A stretch of 64,000 bases of DNA from Hanleya hanleyi (GCA_036873755.1 JAVTVY010051539.1:62001-126000); one strand, 5' to 3'; shown: positions 36,201-47,599, numbered from the stretch's first letter. Program-made: numbers and translations. Notes: generated from the sequence alone by a model not told the origin.

Positions 36201-37633
36201 TTCATTGGCTACATGTATATGTTCAACCTTGAATAATGGACGCCAGCAATGTATCAGTATTGGCATCAAATCAGGGTATAGCCAGAAATCTGGGTGTACA
36301 GACTTCTACTTTTCAAACACAGAGAATTATGCACTTCATATGTGCCATGTTAAATCTGACAGATTTAGGTGGTGCAAACTGGAGTCAGAGAGTGGAAATC
36401 GAGCCTAAATCCCTCTGGATAACACACTGTCAAATTGAATAAGGCCGCTGATAATTAATGGTTCGTTTCCCATAACCGGCCCTCATCTATATTTTGAGGG
36501 AAAATAATTAAAATCCATGAGGGATTTACATTTTCATGAGTAAAACTTGCTCATTTTCTTCATATTTGTGTACAATTGGTTTGCAAGTTAATAATTAATA
36601 ATTATTGCACTCAGCATGTGTATTTTTGCAAGCAAGGTTACAAGAAACAAACAATTAACAGTGGCCTAACCACAATAGACCTGAATTTTTGAAGAATATT
36701 ATCAGATATTAGCTACATGTACATGTAGCTTCTCCATAGTGTTAGTCCACATGAAAACCCTGATACCAATTTAATCCTACTCGCCACTTAAATCTGGCAG
36801 ATTTAACATTGGCAATTGGAGAGATGGGAAATGGACCCAATTTGGACACTTGTTCCAAAAAAAAAAAAAAAGAAGCAAAAATGGAATATATACATAGATA
36901 TTTTCTATTTTTTGACAACCTTGTATAATATTCTTCTATACATGTATTTTGTTAAAAACTAAAATTTCTATATTTTGGTCAAATGGATTGATTTCATCAT
37001 GAAAACGTCTGATTTTTCAAACATTTTGGGAAGAGTATGACCCTTCATTTTCTGGGCAGGAAGACACCCAAGTGCTTCTCGACCCACCCTGTTGATAGGT
37101 CTCTGTTCTGTTCTTAAAGCTGTCCGTGTCTATTGTTTTATGTAAGGTAACGTGTTGTGCTATGTATAGTAACATGTCAAGTCTTATTCTTACATACCCA
37201 CACTCTTATTTCTTTCTAGATAAATTCCTGTAATTCCTTCATGAATATTTTCCTGAAAAACCTCCTCAATTCCTATCTATCCCTACACAATGTAATTTCA
37301 AAGACTCCTGAAATGAACACAACCTGCTGATATATAACTTACTGCAATATCACTGTTCAGTCTATTAACCACAGCTGTGATAGTGCGAATGTGTTCTGCC
37401 AGCATCTCTCTGGCATGCTTCTCCTCTTGCCATGTGCCTCTTGTGAAATTAAGACTCTCAATAACATCCTCTTTAATTTTGAAGGCTCTTTCAATGAGGG
37501 TATGTGTATTCCTCTCTTGCTGGGCCAGTCTTTCCTCCAGAATCTCCAGACGTGCGGTTGGCAGTGGGCCAGGCACTGGGGCATATTCCACCAGGTCAGA
37601 TGACCTTAAAGCTGGTAAATTAGACCTTGCCAT
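30299..37633 (-). CDS. FAM81: FAM81-like coiled-coil protein, 4 exons, 3' end missing
   Basis: Four exons on the - strand join in phase 0: 37633-37343 (97 codons, ATG in ACCATGG context), 33154-32906 (83), 31220-30978 (81) and 30409-30299 (37). Together they give 298 residues. The product matches vertebrate FAM81A/B along its length: LEERLAQQERNTHTLIERAF, LAEHIRTITAVVNRLNSDIA, HLRARDSVSVGTTAAV, LKGRVVRCDSSIAKL, HQLSLLDSKTKG and KLEHKLDDV. The sequence is Leu/Lys/Glu-rich and predicted coiled coil throughout. Vertebrate FAM81A has about 368 residues, so roughly 70 C-terminal residues should follow the GTGAGC donor at 30298-30297. I could not locate them below 30.3 kb, where repeats dominate. 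Function is poorly characterised. A possible acceptor (AACAG) lies just before the ATG, suggesting an upstream 5' UTR exon. Exon B shows typical conservation, with no sign of decay. Confidence 0.88.
30435..30635. repeat. About 22-bp minisatellite in FAM81 intron
   Basis: Units like ATAGGATATTCACACAGCAT repeat about nine times with small changes, 25 bases upstream (on the - strand) of the last exon found. Confidence 0.85.
31390..31985 (+). repeat. Dispersed repeat interrupted by a TTAA element
   Basis: TTCACACCCGGAAACCACAT and GGTGCCCCAGGTAGTCGCC at either end match the reverse complement of 50907-51095. The block is split by the insertion at 31449-31851. Confidence 0.75.
31449..31851. mobile_element. 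403-bp MITE with TTAA target duplication
   Basis: The ends AGTGTAACTGTGG and CCACATTTACACT match 12 of 13 as inverted repeats. TTAA lies at 31445-31448 and 31852-31855. TTAA targets are typical of piggyBac and Kolobok. It has no transposase and sits inside another dispersed repeat in a FAM81 intron. Confidence 0.85.
32000..32900. other. FAM81 intron sequence
   Basis: No repeat or coding signal recognised between the dispersed repeat and exon B. Confidence 0.4.
34861..35733. mobile_element. 873-bp non-autonomous TTAA element
   Basis: The ends AGGAAAAGTTCAGGTTTGGT and ACCAAACCCGAACCTTTCCT match 18 of 20 as inverted repeats. TTAA flanks both sides (34857-34860 and 35734-35737). Joining the flanks restores the order of the intact paralogue at 27796, proving a clean insertion. 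It carries a decayed exon (see 35143-35420), so it derives from a larger, protein-coding transposon of the TTAA type such as Kolobok or piggyBac. The exact superfamily is not decidable by eye. Confidence 0.9.
35143..35420 (+). pseudogene. Remnant exon with GYQF...GEIECLCC motif inside the TTAA element
   Basis: From the ATG at 35143 the frame reads a Ser/Asp/Glu-rich leader (STSGSSDLSGESDKE) and then FGLQGYQF. After one frame change an acidic-serine tract follows (GDDSSSSSKTGDAE), and after another, HLMGEIECLCCWE. This order (GYQFEP, Ser-rich linker, MPT-x-ECLCC) is that of the cysteine-rich domain related to the P2X7 cytoplasmic tail, which occurs in many invertebrate transposon proteins. At least two frameshifts make it non-functional. 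Confidence 0.55.
35830..37340. other. FAM81 intron 1, 3' part
   Basis: AT-rich DNA with an ATT microsatellite near 36000 and a poly(A) run near 36860. No gene or recognised element. Confidence 0.4.
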
Positions 37634-40069
37634 GGTCTCGGAGACACCTGTTCATCTAACTGTAGTAAAGAAACAAACTTTGTACACATACATGAATCAA
37701 AAAGTATTCACTGTGGATCATCAAGTGACGAGTCGCTTAATGCAAACCCATTTCTAATGAATGTTGTGCGATTTTAGTACGTTACCGTATCACTGATGAT
37801 ATTTACAAGTTTCAATAACATATATATGCAACTTGCAAGGACAATTTCTTCAATTATAAGGTGGCAGGGAGTGCAGGCACCATGGCACTCTCGAAACGCA
37901 TGAAGAAATGCTCATGCTCTCAGGCCCATCAATCTTCTTGTGATCCTGGTTTCTCCTCTAGAGCATGCCTAGCCTGTTTAACAGTTCTATCTTTCATCGT
38001 GTAAAACTCTGCGAGGTGGCCTGTCAGAACACTAAATTGAATAGTAACTGATATGGGGCGTTTTGTTATTTCAACGACCAATGAAATTTGACTCTCAAAT
38101 CTCATGCCGTCATTGTCGATTTCAAATTTTCAAAATGGCGACTGGGCCGGTCTATCTTCAGGGGCAAAAAGTGGTGTAATATATACATGTATGGCCTCTG
38201 TTCAATCATGTCATATTTTATTACCATGAAACCATGGCAATATTTCATTGGGAAATACTGAAAGTATTACAGATCCATATCAGGTGACTCCTTTATAAAC
38301 CATTAACTTACCATCTCCCCTTGAATCCACTGCATGTAAATATACGCTGTTTCTTTCTCTCAAATTTTAAGGAGAGTGATCACTCGCCTAACTTTTCCTC
38401 CAGGAGAGTTATTGATCACTCTCCTGGAAAATGAAAATGTCTTGAGTATTTCTGACAATTCTCGCAATACAATGATCACTCTGAGTCTTACAACACAAAA
38501 ACTCTCGCAAATTTTACAAGTATGAGAGACTGCTGTATGAGATTACCATCGATGCCAGGAGGACAGGTCTAACAAGACTACCATATCTGGGGCTGTATGT
38601 CTCCGCTGCGTATGTTTTGGGTGCTTATAACGTTCTCTCGAAAAGTTTGACAATTTGATAACCAGGGTAGGCTTCTCCTGTTCTCCTGCCCCCTTTAATC
38701 TGTGCCCCCCCCCCCCGCCCCCCATACTCTTCCCCTGCATGTGATCCCTTCCCCTGTATATAGCCTACTCCTTGCTTCTCTCCCATGTGCTCCCAGCTCC
38801 CATCAATTCCGGGTTCCTTCTGTGCTCCTTGTACACTTCCCCTGTGACCCTTGCCCTGTGTTGTAAATTTCTTCCCCATGTGCTTCCATTTCCATTCGCC
38901 TGCGCCTATATCCTCCCCAATGCAGACTTCTTTTCTCCATACCCACTGCTTCCTTCACTCCTCCCGTACTTCCAGCTTCATGCCCCCAGCTCTCTTCTAC
39001 ATCTTATACGGTGGTCTTATATTTCTCAATTTACGGTGCAGGTTTCCCAGTTCCGATCTTCCTCTAACCCTAATGATGGTTTATATATGACCAGATTGTT
39101 TGGATGGGATTGTAGGCCTATTTCCTACAGTTCAGTTCCTCCCTAGTTCAACAAGCTGAACCCTACTGACATTTAATCTTGTGATATTGATACATAATCA
39201 ATATCACAAAATTAAATGTCAGTAGGGTTCAGCTCAATATCACAAAATTAAATGTCAGTAGGATTCAGCTTGTTGAACTAAGTTCCTCCCCAGTAGTTCA
39301 ATCTTGAACGTCGCTCGCATGGGCTTACTCCGCCCCAGCTATATAGCTTTGTTAACAAATTCTATCTACTGGCACTGCGATCATGATAAAAGAGTTAACC
39401 AATAAAACCATCTTTGAAAACAGACGAAAATTTCACTTTGGAGTGTCGGAACTGGCACTTCGTCTTTAATGAATATACACCCAAACTTAGTGAGTTCAGC
39501 TGTTCAGACACTGTTCAGTGAGAGAGGGGATCCCAGTTTTTGCTTGGTGACCACAGATTTGAGGGTTTCTTCTCTCCTTGTCTTTTCATCGACGGAGCAT
39601 TGAACTGCTTCTTGTTTATGGAACTGTCTTCCAACTAGAGGGCCTGTTTATGTGTGTAAATTGTGAAGAACATCGCGATAAAACGGGGACTTACTGACGA
39701 ATTTCTCTACTCAATGATGAATGATATCGTCCGCCATGTTTTGTAAACATTCATTCCTTACGGTCAAAGGTCATTGCGCACTGCCACCTGTTGATACCGG
39801 AAGTGATCGTTAAAGCCCATAATTCCCGCGTTATGCCTGGCTTCTGAAAGGGGGGCCGCCTTCGTTCAAGTGAAATAAGTAGTTATTGAAGCGTGAAGAA
39901 TAAGTGCGGTTTTTGTGATTTCATGTGGAACAACAGCTATAAGAAACACGTATGTAGTCACTAAAGTTTGTAAACCAGAACGGAGCAGCTCAATTCGATC
40001 TGCACCACTTTGGATACTTGGATCTCGTTTAGTTTGTGACAGTTTGTTAGACCTACTTTCGTTGGCGCG
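37634..40069. promoter_or_regulatory. Divergent intergenic region between FAM81 and IQGAP
   Basis: The two genes point away from each other across 2.4 kb, so both promoters should lie here. 39.3-40.07 kb is richer in CpG than the flanks and directly precedes the IQGAP ATG. A C-rich stretch occurs near 38706 and a 137-bp foldback element at 39144-39280. Open frames at 38.5-39.1 kb are low-complexity artefacts. No specific core promoter motif is claimed. Confidence 0.35.
39144..39280. mobile_element. 137-bp foldback MITE with 10-bp target duplication
   Basis: The ends TAGTTCAACAAGCTGAA and TTCAGCTTGTTGAACTA are exact inverted repeats. AGTTCCTCCC flanks both sides (39134-39143 and 39281-39290). 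The right arm has an internal 44-bp tandem duplication (TCAATATCACAAAATTAAAT...). A 9-11 bp duplication would suit a Mutator-like transposase, which is an inference. Confidence 0.88.
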
Positions 40070-43000
40070 ATGATGGAGGAAGAAACGGTAGACGGACAGG
40101 ATTCCCTCTCTCCTAAACAACCCCACTACAGAAGTAAGTTCTTTGTCACGATCACTGACTAGCCTTGTCATTTCGACTCAAGGTGATTTTGACGGTCATT
40201 AGAACACGTTTGCAATTATGATTATGAGTTGAGAAAATATGACCGGCCAAGTTTACTATGATGGCTTCGTTCGTTACGCTTGCTATACACTCCGGGACCA
40301 CACGGCTACATGTCCGTATGACTCTATCCAGCAATAAAACAACCCCTGTGGCAACTCCCTGCATGTCCACTGCTTTTATCGAGTTCGGCAAATAGTTTGA
40401 TTGCCATGAAGAAATGATCCGTCTGCAATCAGTCTTCAAACATCCCGTATTCGTATACGGGTCATTTGATCGGCACTTTTGTGTTGTATCGTATCGTAAT
40501 GTACAATGCGGATTATGTGACCCGTATGAAGATAATGGCGGTACCCAGGGGAAATTCAGCCGCCCGTTGATGTTTGAAGACTGATTGCAGACGGATCAGC
40601 CCTTCATGGGTGTACAAGGGTGCTCCTAGTCTGAAAGGAGGAACGTCCGGAACAACAACAACAACATGGCAATCAAACTATTTGGGGTTGTACATGTATT
40701 ATTGCTGGACACAGTCGTGCGGCCCATGTATAGCCGTGTGGTGCCAGAGTTTACATGTAAGTTCAGTTAGAGGAAGTATGGCATAGTAGGAACAAACGAA
40801 GCCATGTAAACTTGGCTAACTTATGACATGTAAGGGAAATTATCCATACCATGATACCTTTGAAAGTGCGCTCCGGGCCACATATATAGCATACGGTAGT
40901 CAACTCTAGAAAGCCTCTCCCCACTCAAATATACAAAATAACAGATTTTTGCATGTCTTCATGCGGGAAAATATGGGTTTGCGATTACCAGTTTGACATC
41001 ACCGAGTCAGTGGAAGTTTCCATTACCGCGATAGGGATGACAGCTAAGACCAGCCCGACAGTACTGCTCCTTGTACAGACACATGCCAGCAGTCAGTCGA
41101 CCATATGTCCTGGCTACATCTGTACCGTGACGCCGACGTTTGTTTCGTTATCCATCAAACACAAAGTAAAAGGTGAAATGCCCAGTGATGTCAAGGATTG
41201 AAAATAAGCTTACATCAAAACTAAACGTCTAAATTTCACATGTGCAAGCCAAGTGCTGCAATCATGATCAGGATGTATACTAGTCCAATATAATGTGACT
41301 GGAATACGTCCTCCTTTAATATGTTGATGTCTACCATGTCCGTATCACAGTCACATAGGCTGCCATATTGTTTCAAGAGGCAGGGCTTCGGACTTCAGAA
41401 ATTGTCAAATTGTGACGCAATAATTAATTGACATGATTACTGACCGGTTTGAATGTATCCGTGCAGCTTAGATCCACAAAATGGCACATTCCAGGCATCC
41501 ATCTATCTCTCATTAAGCCATAGGCAGATAAATCTTGTCCGATCAGCGTAAAAAAATTAGGCGCCTTCCACTTTGGCATATGAAGGGAAGTGACGTAGGC
41601 ACACACCAACACGTGTGAACGAATCATGTGATACTCTGAGATACGAGGTCTTCTCAAATTATCTGACTAACGCACAAGTTTTGTGCTCGCTTCTTGGTAA
41701 TTCTTGAAAGGTCCCTTTCTGTACACGTGCGTTTGTGTACACCATGTGACACGAGGGATCGTGTGATTACGTCCCATAATGCTTTAGTGTGAAGCCATAT
41801 TCGCCATTTTTGGACGGATTTTCGGTGCTCTGGAACATGTGACAGTTTGTTGTCTCCGTGGAACTTTACGTAGAGTGGTTCAGATGTGTGGGTGGTGTTA
41901 TTTTGTGCCTTGAAACACGAGCAATTCATTCATACTGGTGAGTGTGCTTGTCAGTTCTTTATTTTCTCAAAATCTCCTATTTTTCTGGAGGAAGATTTCT
42001 GCACCTGCACTTAACTTCGTTACCAATGGGACTGTACAGCCCAATCGAACATCCAAATAATAAAAGAAAGGCTGTCAGTCACCCATTGTATTGGACTAGA
42101 TGTATACTAGTACATCGACTGGTCTACAACTTCCCTCGTGAGATGTCAATGTGACTGATGTAGCAGTGAGACCAGACTGCACATTTTATGTCCGTCTGCT
42201 GCATAAAGTTGGCTCCTCATCGATTATAAACAATAAATTTTATTAGTTGGAAGAGGAATGGAAAGTCCGTCTTAAAAATATATCTTCCTCTAGGCATATT
42301 ATCTAGGCATATTATTTGTATTAACTTGCATTAATCTTCAATTGAATTTGAAAATAAGCCAAATGATATGTATATATATAGCCCTGCCAAGTCCCGAAGG
42401 AATTTTATGAGACGGTGACCTGAAACTAAATACGAGGTGACCTCCAGAAATGAATTTTGAAAAAAATTTAACTTTAACATTAGATAAATAGCACTCAAGA
42501 AATTTGCTTAAAAAATGTAATATTGGGTGAATGCGACCATCCAAAATATTTGAACGTCTTAAAAATTTTTAGACTTTTGAACTTAGCAGATCTGTCTCAA
42601 GTAAAACAAAATTTAATTCAATGACAATCTACAGAGACTGTTTGATTCGGTTAACTGTGGAGACAAGCGGGACGGCATGTTTCCTGCTTTGATCCTTTGC
42701 TGTTTTGAACAATTGCTGCTTGAATACTCCCCCCGTTTTCATTTTGGATCATCGGGGTCGGAGTGGACGACCTCAATGATTTCAAAGAGAATATCAGTGA
42801 CAGAATGGTCAGGTGTTGACCAAAAGTAGGGGTGGGGGTGCAGTCTCGTCAGGTTTGAGTTTGTATGTGTTTCAAAGCATTTCTTGCAAGTTAGCATGTA
42901 GGTGACATTATGGATTGAGCAGTTGCCAAGTAGGTATTTTCGGAAGTGGCTCCAGGCCTGTGTGCGATCTTGTAAAGTGTCGACAATAATTCATAGCAGG

Positions 43001-46000
43001 GCAGATTTTACAGTTTCGATATTCACAATCTTCGACCGCATTAATCTGTGTTTTGCCACTGAACCCGGCAGAATGTGGGAGATATTAAATACGAGCACAC
43101 ACCGAACGGTCTCCTAAGTTTGGGTTACATCTGAATGCAAGGAGGGGGAAATCCGGGAAGAGGGACCCAAGGCGGGTTGAACTCTGGAGATCTTCGGGCG
43201 CTTTCCCAGGAGAGGACAACAGGCTTCTGAGTCCAATCACCCCGAGTGCTACCCCTATCAATGAGAGATACCTCCACTATGCAGCCTTGGAAGGCAAATA
43301 CGCCACCATTATCTGGACCCTCAGACCAGAGGGACTACCATGAGAGGCTCGTAAACAACGCTCGATTCGTCCTCCACTGTTGCCACTCCAACAGGAGACA
43401 ATACTTTCGCCTGTAACTTTTGGTGCTCATTTACGATTTTTACATATATTCCGCAAAATATACATTATAAAATAAACTATTTTACCTGTTGCACTCCACT
43501 CTTGTTTGCTTGGTATATCTGTTGTTCAGGTATCGTCCCAAACAGGTACAAACATTGTGCAATGTACCTATCCATCATTGCCTTTTACTGATTCTTCCAT
43601 TTAGCATTCTTACTGGAGAACAAAAACTCCCCGCAAGCTTCTCGACAAACATGTCGATCCCCGCTCTTTAACATGTTCAACCCAATACACCCTGTCATTC
43701 TGATTGTACCCCGGACACCGGAATTTTTCCCGAACATCTCCAAGACACCACCTGGACACCACCCCAATGGTCGAAATAACGGCTGTTTCCTACTTTTCAT
43801 ATCGGAGAGTACATGCAAGCAAGCTTAATAAAACTTTGCCAGTGATTTTATTCCTAAGAAAATTGTGCTTGCCAACACGGGCAGCTAACATGCTCCAGAA
43901 AACGGGTTTAACACTCGCGAGTTGATCGAGTGAAGATAACAACAATGACGATGATTTTGTTCGATAATTTATCACGGCAATTCAACATATTTATTTGGGA
44001 ACTCGACTTATCTTTTGAAGAACTCAAAATTTATTCACTAAAAGTTACTCATTCTTTTGCCTCATTGCATTTCCCATCGATAAAAAAAACCCTCAATATT
44101 CACTATACATGTAACTCATTTATTTGCCTCATTGCATCCAGTCGATAAAAACCTCAATTTTTGGGGTCAAAACTCAATCTAAATTTTTTCCAAAAACTCA
44201 AGTTTGCAACAGTTTTTAATCAGGGTTATCTCGATGAAAAAGTGTCTAAAATCCCCCTGCTGTTACGATCTTTAAGAAAATATCTTTCCACTTCCAGCAA
44301 ATTTAATCTCATAATTTGAACATTCTGTTTACATTTTACACTGAACTTCCTAATAGTAGTACAGAGTTTGGTGAGAGAAATAAGGCATTGATCTTGGTAA
44401 TGTAGAGCTAGAGGAAGCAGACGAATTTGTCAGGGTCATAACGTCTACCGGCATGGTCCTGCCCCTGCCAGCAGGAATTTTCTAAAATCTAGATGTAAAA
44501 CAGTGGGTTCTTGCCTCTGTTTCTATATTACATGTTGTCCCTTCTGGAAAACTTCTTAATTTTCAAATGCAAAACGGCCTGTTCTGGCGCATTCTGATAG
44601 TTTATTTCAACATTTAGTATTGAACTTCCTTTCACACTTTTAAATGTGTTCTGTCAGTCCAGTGTCCCTCCCCTCCGCCCACACACAAGCTTATGGGCCT
44701 TTTCAGCTGCACAAAGACTCCAACAATACATATAGCTGCTTACATGAAGTATCTACCTAATTTTGAGCCCTGGTCTGTCATGAGAAGGCAGAGGGAAGTA
44801 CCACATCATGTATGGAGAGAAAAGCATACATGCAGTGAGGGTGACTCACCTTAGTCTCAATTACATAATTCCATGTTGACAAGAAGAGTTGTCTCAAACT
44901 TGATGTTGAATGAAGTACAACCCTCATATTTGGTCATATTAATTGGACCTACAAATTCAAAATATGAATGATGTAGGCATAACAGCCCTCGCAATTAGCC
45001 ACGGCAAACGGCAATTGCCGTGGTAAATGCTGGGGTAAAATCACTTCGCGTCGGCAGTTTTTTTGCCGTGGGTCGTAAAGTGATGTTGTTGTTGTTGTCA
45101 GTAAACAACATACGGTCGATGGTAAAATACGCCTCCTTGAACTGGCTTTTCTTGCTAATAAATTTGGTTTTAATAAACGAGACAGCTACTGGTGCTGTGG
45201 TTGTTTGATTGCATAATTTGGAGACATCGGTCGGCTAAATGCACTTTTCCAAGAACTGACAGACAGCCGATCATTCCTGATCTAGAAAGCACAGATCTTC
45301 AATTGGATGTCTGTCACTCTCCAGCATGCAGGGCATTTCTCCACCGGCGTTTCTTCGCCTGTGCTATTGCGACCGCATATGAGGAGAGTGCTCTAGGGAA
45401 TGGTGAGGGTTACGATGAAGGGAATTCACGTACAGTTAGGATTATGTATTATTGTATTATGAATGGCACGGCAACCTGAAATAGTGAACTGAGTAGTAAT
45501 CTTAAATTAATTAATTACAGCTGGCACTAAATATCTTATATACTCCATGTTTTCATACATTACCCGGAATATAATTTGCCCGACATTTGGGGTTACGGCG
45601 TACTCCACGTAAGCCCCTACAATTACCATTCTCCTGCACAGCGGTATTTAAAAGTTTTGACAGTGACAATTTGTTTTGCTTTGCCATCGTACGAGAGCAT
45701 GACGATGCTGACGAAATGGTGAAATTTGAGGTTGTCGTGCATGAAGCCTGAACTGGCGGACAATGGTGAAAACTGTGCTTGAAATTTTCTTTACTTTTTG
45801 AGGCGTGCAAGATCGGCCAACATGTTACGACCACGTGGCTTTGTCACTATCGCCGTATCGGATAAATGGATAGCTGGAACCGGAGGTAATAAAAAACTGG
45901 AATGCCTCCGGCTGACTATATGGGCAAGTTCGCGGCACACCAAGAAGCGACAATAATATTAAGCTGTCGTTGGATGTGCTGAACATTCTGGAGGCGGAAT

Positions 46001-47587
46001 ACAAAAACTTTACCAGAAGGAGTTAGGAAAATCAGAGTTTTTATTCATTCTTGTTTGCAAAGAAGCCAAGGCAAAACTTAAATATTGTTTGTTTGATTAA
46101 CCCTACAGGCCCCCACCTATAACTTTAGGGGTTTTTTTATTTTACCTTTTTTTTTAATTCATCTAATAAATATAGGGTATTCCTGAAACTATCTTATATT
46201 GAAGTAATATCTGTTAACCAGGAAAACTCAAATCCACACAAATGGTAATATTTTCTCTGTTTCGCACATCTCATGTCTCCACTCCCATGAAGCAATAATG
46301 TCACCAGGTATCATGAAAAAGTTCAATTGAGAACTAAAATTAAAATAATAAAACTAAAAATTGACCTACCAACGCATGGTTTGTAGCAAGGTTATGTTAC
46401 CCCAAACAAAAAACTTGAATTTTTGCTCAATGGTCAGTACATATGACCAGAAGTTAATCTGTATTTTATGAACTTCTGATATGACAAAAATGAATGCATC
46501 CAATCACAGGTACTTCTATCTACCGTTCTATGTTCCACCCCCAACCCTAGTCTACAGGTACTTCTATCTACCGTTCTATGTTCCACCCCCAACCCTAGTC
46601 TCTATCAAGGTCAAGCAACTTTTTTCGAGAAAATGGCGCCAAGTTCAACCGATGGAAAAGACGTCTTCGTCCAGTCCAAATAAACACGTCTGTCTGAATG
46701 TAGTGCCTATAATCCAAACTGCTTATCTACGGCGATAAAATTACATTCGCTTCACTTTCCACGGTAAAAACATTACTTTAACGACGACCGCACAAACCAA
46801 TTCAACCCGTACAGGCGGAAGTGCTATTCTATTCAAGCGCAAACTCCGAACAGCGCATGTCAGCTGAACGACTGTCGTCTGGCTGACATGCGCTGTTCGG
46901 AGTTTGCGCTTAAACAGAATAGCACTTCCGCCTGTACGGGTTGTAACGGTGTGTGCGGTCGTCGTTAAAGTAATGTTTTTACCGTGGAAAGTGAGGCGAA
47001 TGTAATTTTATCGCCGTAGATAAGCATTTTGGATTATACCAGAGCGCTGCCGACAGCGAGGTAAGACAGATACGTGTTTATTTGGACTGGACGAAGACGT
47101 CTTTTCCATCGGTTGAACTTGGCGCCATTTTCTCGAAAAAAGTTGCTTGACCTTGATAGAGACTATGGTTGGGGGTGGAACATAGAACGGTAGATAGAAG
47201 TACCTGTGCATCCAATTGTAGTGGAAAATCTGTGAATTCCAGCAAACATCCTGGGCAAGTCATTTAATTATCGTAGTCAAAACTAGATCTACTGCAAAAA
47301 AAAAATGCCATGGTGAAGCCCTTTTTTGCCGTGGCCAATTGATTTCTCCTCGGCAATTTTTTTGCCGTGGAGAATTTTCCTAATTGTGAGGGCTGCATAA
47401 TGATGATGATAAAAATTAATATCACAGATCATGGAAATGTCATTTGACAATGTTTATCATGCTAAATCTATCCTTGATTATTTTTCTCAGCCCTTGACGA
47501 TGAAAGGCTCACAGCGGATGAGATGGATGAGAGGAGACAGCAGAATATGGCCTACGAATATCTGTGTCATTTGGAGGAAGCCAAGGT
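40070..47587 (+). CDS. IQGAP: IQGAP scaffold protein, first two coding exons (5' partial gene)
   Basis: Exon 1 is 40070-40133, starting with tandem ATGs (MMEEETVDGQDSLSPKQPHYR) and a GTAAGT donor. Exon 2 is 47491-47587 and reads LDDERLTADEMDERRQQNMA then YEYLCHLEEAK. This matches the N-terminus of animal IQGAP1/2 almost residue for residue, including the conserved ARPHYG-like end of exon 1 and the exon 1/2 boundary. The exon 2 donor is either at 47586 or, with a better GTAAGT, at 47588. IQGAPs are large (about 1650 residues) actin-binding scaffolds with a calponin-homology domain, IQ motifs and a RasGAP-related domain. Only the segment just before the calponin-homology domain is here. The next exon, expected to begin with W-[ML]-E-A-C, was not found before 64000, so intron 2 is longer than 16 kb. 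Intron 1 is 7.4 kb and full of transposons. Confidence 0.9.
40195..40850. mobile_element. Diverged foldback element in IQGAP intron 1
   Basis: The left arm (about 40195-40445) read on the - strand aligns with the right arm (about 40562-40850). Shared words include GACTGATTGCAGACGGATCA, GGCAATCAAACTATTTG, CACACGGCTA and AACGAAGCCAT. The spacer of about 115 bp contains CCCGTATTCGTATACGGG. Arms differ by indels, so it is older than the other foldbacks. It starts 60 bases after the exon 1 donor. Confidence 0.7.
41000..42700. other. IQGAP intron 1 sequence
   Basis: Short open frames only, none with family features. No repeat recognised. Confidence 0.4.
42740..43045 (-). mobile_element. Penelope-like element tail, GIY-YIG region remnant
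   Basis: The - strand reads NCKICPAMNYCRHFTRSHTG, then after a frameshift NCSIHNVTYMLTCKKC, NLTRLHPH and DHSVTDILFEIIEVVHSD. This is the order of the C-terminal part of Penelope-like retroelements: a Cys-rich C-x2-CP box, C-x3-NV-x-Y-x-L-x-C-x2-C, and the GIY-YIG-type nuclease tail. The GET portion is degenerate and stops occur, so it is a dead fragment. Confidence 0.6.
43100..44975. other. IQGAP intron 1 sequence
   Basis: A frame near 43141-43350 (+) has biased, coding-like composition but no recognised domain. The rest shows no feature I can support. Confidence 0.35.
44983..47395. mobile_element. 2.4-kb CAG-ended element with 5-bp target duplication
   Basis: The ends CAGCCCTCGCAATTAG and CTAATTGTGAGGGCTG are 16-bp inverted repeats with one mismatch. 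The next bases on both sides contain inverted TTGCCGTGG words. CATAA flanks it (44978-44982 and 47396-47400). CAG-initial ends resemble hAT elements. No intact transposase is present; the frames at 45192-45479 (+) and 45553-45834 (-) show no known domain. A separate 704-bp palindromic element is nested inside. Confidence 0.8.
46505..47208. mobile_element. 704-bp giant palindrome with 8-bp target duplication
   Basis: Almost the whole element folds on itself. CACAGGTACTTCTATCTACC on the left pairs with GGTAGATAGAAGTACCTGTG on the right, and pairing continues to the centre near 46868 (GCGCATGTCAGC...GCTGACATGCGC). CATCCAAT flanks both ends (46497-46504 and 47209-47216). The left arm has a 48-bp tandem duplication (46507-46554 and 46555-46602). 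An 8-bp duplication fits hAT. No coding capacity. Confidence 0.92.
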
Positions 47588-47599
47588 GTAAGTACAGCC

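Noticed and set aside
38772..39146. 124-codon + strand frame
   Set aside because: Pyrimidine-rich low-complexity sequence in the FAM81-IQGAP intergenic region, with no domain and no splice context.
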